A stretch of DNA of 64,000 bases from Parapedobacter sp. SGR-10 (lineage in GTDB: Bacteria > Bacteroidota > Bacteroidia > Sphingobacteriales > Sphingobacteriaceae): contig NZ_JAAJTJ010000017.1 in the NCBI RefSeq assembly GCF_011030405.1, forward strand, positions 23,526-87,525, given 5' to 3'. The notes beneath the pieces were generated by a model. The model searched no databases and had not been told where the DNA came from. It saw nothing but the letters and a program-made list of their open reading frames with translations. The translations under genes were made by a program, and so were the position numbers. Below are positions 61,086 to 64,000 of the stretch, in pieces (within the stretch, counting starts at the first letter, position 1; each line of letters opens with the position of its first letter).

Positions 61086-62189
61086 TTAATACAGATTAGC
61101 CAGGTTCTTAAATAATCCTGACCAATTGGTTTTTCCTTCTTTTTTGCCCAAACGAACGATAATCAGATTTTTGTCTGGATTGACATAAATGTATTGGCCA
61201 AGGTGTCCGCGTGCCATGAAATCTCCATTTTTGCTTGCCAGCCACCACTGATATTGGTAATACCATGCACTGCTATCCAATGTGTCGATTTGAGTGGATT
61301 GTTCTACCCAGTGTTTGGATACGATCTGCCGACCGTTCCAATCTCCTTTGTTGAGATATAGCCTACCAATTTTAGCAAAATCCCTTGCCCGCGCATTGAT
61401 ACAGCAGAATGTCTTTTCGAGGCCGTCTTTCTTTTTATCGAGGCTCCAGCTTGTCGGGTATTCCATGCCTAAGGGTTGCCAAAGTTTTTCTTCCATATAC
61501 TGACTGATAGACTTTGTTTTCAAGGCCCGCTCCAATACCCATCCGAGCACTTGTGTATTACCGCTGGAGTACTGGAAGCGTGTACCGGGCTCAGTTTCTG
61601 CTCTCATTTTTTTGACGGCTTTTCGGAGATCGGTACCGTAATAAAATGTGGCGGCATCGCCAAAGGGATTGTAATAGCTTTCGTTGAATTTGATGCCCGA
61701 GGTCATTTGCAGCAAGTGCTTGATCTTGATGTTTTCAAAGCCATTTTTCTTCAGTTCGGGAAGGTAGTTGGTGCTAGGCTCTTCGATGGATTGGATGAGA
61801 TTGTCGTCCAATGCGCAACCTATCAGGATAGAGGTAATGGATTTTGCCATCGAAAAGGAGGCTACGATAGAGCTTTCATCGTATTTGTTAAAGTATTTTT
61901 CATACTTGATGGTGTCGTTGTGTATGACCAGGAAAGCTACGGTTTCATTGTCTTCAAGGTATTGGTCGAATGGTATTTCCGTATCGTCTATCTTAAAACT
62001 GCCAAACGTGCTTTGTCGATTTGCGGGGGTAAACAAAAAGGGAGAGGAACTGTTGCTTATTTTTCGCTCAGGGAATATTTTATAGTCTGTGATATCGGAA
62101 AAATTATATACGACAAAGCGTGTCAGCTTGCAGGAATGGAGCGCATACGCGGAAAGTAAAACGAGGGAGAAAAGGGCTATTTTTTTCAT
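61086..62189 (-). CDS. Serine hydrolase lipoprotein (class C beta-lactamase fold)
   Basis: A predicted lipoprotein of 367 residues with lipobox AYALHSC (cysteine at 20). The catalytic pair is S113 and K116 in SFSMAKSITS. The second motif is FQYSSGNTQVLG (Y207). The third motif appears as GHLGQYIYVNP in place of the KTG triad, as in esterases and peptidases of this fold rather than true beta-lactamases. I chose ATG at 62189; a start at 62234 would overlap the next gene and blunt the signal peptide. The substrate, possibly peptidoglycan or an ester, is not known. Confidence 0.88.
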   Translation of the reverse strand: MKKIALFSLVLLSAYALHSCKLTRFVVYNFSDITDYKIFPERKISNSSSPFLFTPANRQSTFGSFKIDDTEIPFDQYLEDNETVAFLVIHNDTIKYEKYFNKYDESSIVASFSMAKSITSILIGCALDDNLIQSIEEPSTNYLPELKKNGFENIKIKHLLQMTSGIKFNESYYNPFGDAATFYYGTDLRKAVKKMRAETEPGTRFQYSSGNTQVLGWVLERALKTKSISQYMEEKLWQPLGMEYPTSWSLDKKKDGLEKTFCCINARARDFAKIGRLYLNKGDWNGRQIVSKHWVEQSTQIDTLDSSAWYYQYQWWLASKNGDFMARGHLGQYIYVNPDKNLIIVRLGKKEGKTNWSGLFKNLANLY

Positions 62190-62220
62190 GTTCAAGGATG
62201 ATTTAAAGGTCACATATGAG

Positions 62221-62583
62221 TTAATTGCTCTCAAAGATTCCCAGGGCTTCTTCCCGGTTTGCTACAAAGTTAATCCGCTTATGTTTGTTGCTTTCATAGA
62301 TGAAATCATGAAGGCTTTTGCTATTGTATGTGCTGAAATCACCTACAATAATCAATTTTGCCCGATAGGTAGAGAATTTCTGTAAAATATCTCCGGCCAG
62401 TTTTGTGCTGAGATCAAAGAAAGTAGGCGTAATGTTCTTTTCGTATAATAGCAATATGTCAGCGTTTTGGTATACACAATTAGCCATAATGTCCAACGCT
62501 TCTTCTACATTGTTGATAATGATGTCATCCGATATAATTTCGGCGATATTGCCTTGCGAGGTTGGAATAAATGTAATTGTCAT
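62221..62583 (-). CDS. DUF4180 protein
   Basis: A soluble protein of 120 residues matching my memory of the DUF4180 family: EEALDIMANCVYQNADILLL, EKNITPTFFDLSTKLAGDIL, QKFSTYRAKLIIVGDFSTYN and SKSLHDFIYESNKHKRINFV. The function of the family is unknown. It precedes the serine hydrolase in the same direction with a 31-base gap, so the two may be cotranscribed. No signal peptide or membrane segment is visible. Confidence 0.85.
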   Translation of the reverse strand: MTITFIPTSQGNIAEIISDDIIINNVEEALDIMANCVYQNADILLLYEKNITPTFFDLSTKLAGDILQKFSTYRAKLIIVGDFSTYNSKSLHDFIYESNKHKRINFVANREEALGIFESN

Positions 62584-62656
62584 GTCTAAAGATAATAAAT
62601 ATATCCGGGTAAGAGCTTTTTAGCCTTCGCCAATCTCTTTCTTTTCTTATTTTTTT

Positions 62657-62714
62657 ACAAATTTACCCACTGAATATTACAAATTTACCCACTGAATATT
62701 ACAAATTTACCCAC
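62657..62714 (+). repeat. 22-base direct repeats, ACAAATTTACCCACTGAATA unit
   Basis: Two full units (62657-62678 and 62679-62700) and a third partial unit of 14 bases (62701-62714), identical in the shared part, immediately upstream of a promoter-like pair. Confidence 0.9.
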
Positions 62715-62719
62715 AAAAA

Positions 62720-62750
62720 TTTGTTATCTTATTGATATTGTGTACATTTG
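62720..62750 (+). promoter_or_regulatory. Bacteroidota-type promoter for the AAA ATPase gene
   Basis: TTTG at 62720-62723, a 19-base spacer and TACATTTG at 62743-62750, the best match to consensus in the window. The ATG lies three bases after the -7 box, so the mRNA would be leaderless or the real start is later. Confidence 0.6.
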
Positions 62751-62753
62751 TTT

Positions 62754-63989
62754 ATGTATGATCGTTTTTCAGATTGGTCTATTTCGGAAGCTTTGGTGGA
62801 TACTCCTGCGATACTGATAACAGGTGCGAGACAGACAGGCAAGAGTACACTTTGCAGGCAACTTATTGAAACAGGCGTTTTCAAAGGACGGTCGATCACA
62901 ATGGATGATCCGGCAACATTGGCCGCTGCTCTGGCAGATCCATTGGGTTTTCTGGAAAGTCTGGACAAACATGTAATTATTGATGAGGTACAGAGAGCTC
63001 CGGAACTGTTTTTAAGCATTAAAAAATTAATCGATGAAGACAGAAAGGGAAGACGGATTATCCTAACAGGATCTGCCGATGTGATGACCTTGCCTAAGGT
63101 AGCGGATTCTCTGGCCGGACGTATAGAAATCCATCGTCTTTGGCCTTTATCCCAAAATGAGATTAGGAGACAATCGCCCCGTTTTCTCAAAACATTGATC
63201 TCTGAGGACAACCGTTTTCCTAATATAAAGACAGATTGGAAGGATATGGTACAGATGATAAAAACAGGCGGATATCCGGAAGCTGTACAAAGAGTTACAG
63301 ACCGCAGGCGGAACAAGTGGTTTGAATCCTATATCACGGCCATATTACAAAAGGACATCCGGGAACTTGCCAATATCGAAGGTCTGATGCAACTTCCGAA
63401 TGTTCTGCAATTAATAGCCACACGGGTAGGAAGTACGATCAACCTTTCAGATATTGCCCGTCTCTCCGGTATCAAAAATACAACATTGCAGCGATATATT
63501 GCACTTTTAGAGCAGGTTTTTCTGATACTTAAAATACCGGCGTGGACACCTAATGCCGAAGGGCAATTTGTGAAATCTCCGAAGATATTTTTGAATGATA
63601 CAGGCCTTCTTTGCCATTTAAGAGATGAAAGTGATGGCTTGCTTGAAAACAGGACAACCGCGGGTGGTTTTTTAGAAAATTTTGCCGTGATGGAAATCAT
63701 CAAACAATTAGGCTGGACTGACAATATGTTGAAGCCATATCATTTCAGTATCCACAAAGGGGCTGAGGTAGATATCGTATTAGAAGACAGAAAAAAACAG
63801 CTTTATGGTATTGAGGTCAAATCGACCACTTCAATTCAGGAAAATGATTTTAAGGGGCTGAAAAAATTATCAGAACTGGCGGGTAGACGCTTCAAAAAAG
63901 GAATAGTGCTTTATACCGGAGAACACACTCTCGGAGGGTTTGGTGGAAAAAACCTCTATGCAGTACCTATAGCCGCACTATGGTCATAG
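62754..63989 (+). CDS. AAA-family ATPase with DUF4143 C-terminus
   Basis: A protein of 411 residues with a P-loop ATPase at about 20-165: Walker A GARQTGKST (24-32) and Walker B VIIDEVQRAPE (74-84). The C-terminal DUF4143 domain (about 195-360) carries QKDIRELANIEGLMQLP, LSDIARLSGIKNTTLQRYIA and VFLILKIPAWTPN; the final part contains HKGAEVDIVLEDRKKQLYGI and EVKSTTS, a nuclease-like D-E-K pattern. Members are often found in variable genomic regions and their role is not well known. I chose ATG at 62754 over TTG 62748. Confidence 0.9.
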   Translation: MYDRFSDWSISEALVDTPAILITGARQTGKSTLCRQLIETGVFKGRSITMDDPATLAAALADPLGFLESLDKHVIIDEVQRAPELFLSIKKLIDEDRKGRRIILTGSADVMTLPKVADSLAGRIEIHRLWPLSQNEIRRQSPRFLKTLISEDNRFPNIKTDWKDMVQMIKTGGYPEAVQRVTDRRRNKWFESYITAILQKDIRELANIEGLMQLPNVLQLIATRVGSTINLSDIARLSGIKNTTLQRYIALLEQVFLILKIPAWTPNAEGQFVKSPKIFLNDTGLLCHLRDESDGLLENRTTAGGFLENFAVMEIIKQLGWTDNMLKPYHFSIHKGAEVDIVLEDRKKQLYGIEVKSTTSIQENDFKGLKKLSELAGRRFKKGIVLYTGEHTLGGFGGKNLYAVPIAALWS

Positions 63990-64000
63990 TAAAAGTTAAG

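Noticed and set aside
61476..62159. Open frame of 227 codons on the plus strand
   Set aside because: It is antisense to the serine hydrolase gene, which has clear catalytic motifs and a lipobox.
62657..62714. Possible CRISPR or iteron array
   Set aside because: Only two and a half contiguous units without spacers, and no replication protein gene nearby.
1..64000. tRNA, rRNA and riboswitch genes
   Set aside because: I scanned for T-loop-like GGTTCRANTCC words and conserved rRNA blocks and found none; I cannot exclude small RNAs without covariance-model searches.

Overview
The window is a stretch of a Bacteroidota chromosome, most likely Sphingobacteriaceae (Sphingobacterium/Pedobacter type). 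The evidence is a SusC/SusD pair controlled by an ECF sigma factor and FecR-type anti-sigma factor, a short primary sigma factor of 286 residues, the futalosine menaquinone genes mqnE and mqnA, Bacteroidota promoter boxes (TTTG about 19-20 bases before TAnnTTTG) and an absence of clear Shine-Dalgarno sequences. The genus is an inference. I saw no rRNA, tRNA, CRISPR array, transposase or prophage.

Layout. 1-0.8 kb: end of a FemAB-like gene. 1.1-13.1 kb: a self-contained nutrient-uptake locus with sigma factor, FecR, SusC with a signalling STN domain, SusD, a propeller-like lipoprotein, two FISUMP-domain lipoproteins (one with two BACON domains) and a secreted metallophosphoesterase. It has no glycoside hydrolase and is the best candidate here for an undescribed system. 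13.2-19.8 kb: a small conserved protein, glutamate dehydrogenase, a TauE-type exporter, a divergent pair of metal exporters (CDF and Zn/Cd P-type ATPase) and a PAP2 phosphatase. 19.9-24.7 kb: a HigB/HigA-type toxin-antitoxin pair and kdsA-recQ-kdsD, where the kds genes make the KDO of lipopolysaccharide. 24.9-28.3 kb: a DUF1573 protein, an FAH-family hydrolase, an MscS channel and pantothenate kinase. 28.3-29.7 kb is gene-poor.

29.7-32.9 kb is the remnant of an L-fucose-type catabolic cluster. An AraC regulator and a short-chain dehydrogenase have both lost their N-termini and are joined head to head at about 30,517, followed by an intact lactonase and an intact L-fucose-dehydrogenase-like gene. 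33.3-46.5 kb is core metabolism: rluD-type synthase, class IV aminotransferase, gyrA with two TPR genes, serC, serA, aspartate kinase, lysA and an agmatinase-family gene. 46.9-51.7 kb holds an MsbA-like exporter and mqnE - histidine phosphatase - mqnA, followed by an EamA transporter fragment. 52-64 kb carries a GMC oxidoreductase, the primary sigma factor, a small XRE regulator, fmt, a LolC/FtsX-like permease, a CPA2 antiporter, icd, a serine-hydrolase lipoprotein, a DUF4180 protein and an AAA/DUF4143 ATPase.

The intergenic DNA is rich in short palindromic repeats of several families. Two families begin with GTAG, and in three places the repeat overlaps or abuts the TAG stop codon of the upstream gene. 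A palindromic element of about 205 bp is present in two inverted copies (32.9 and 50.2 kb), and its end sequence also lies at the breakpoint of the truncated EamA gene.
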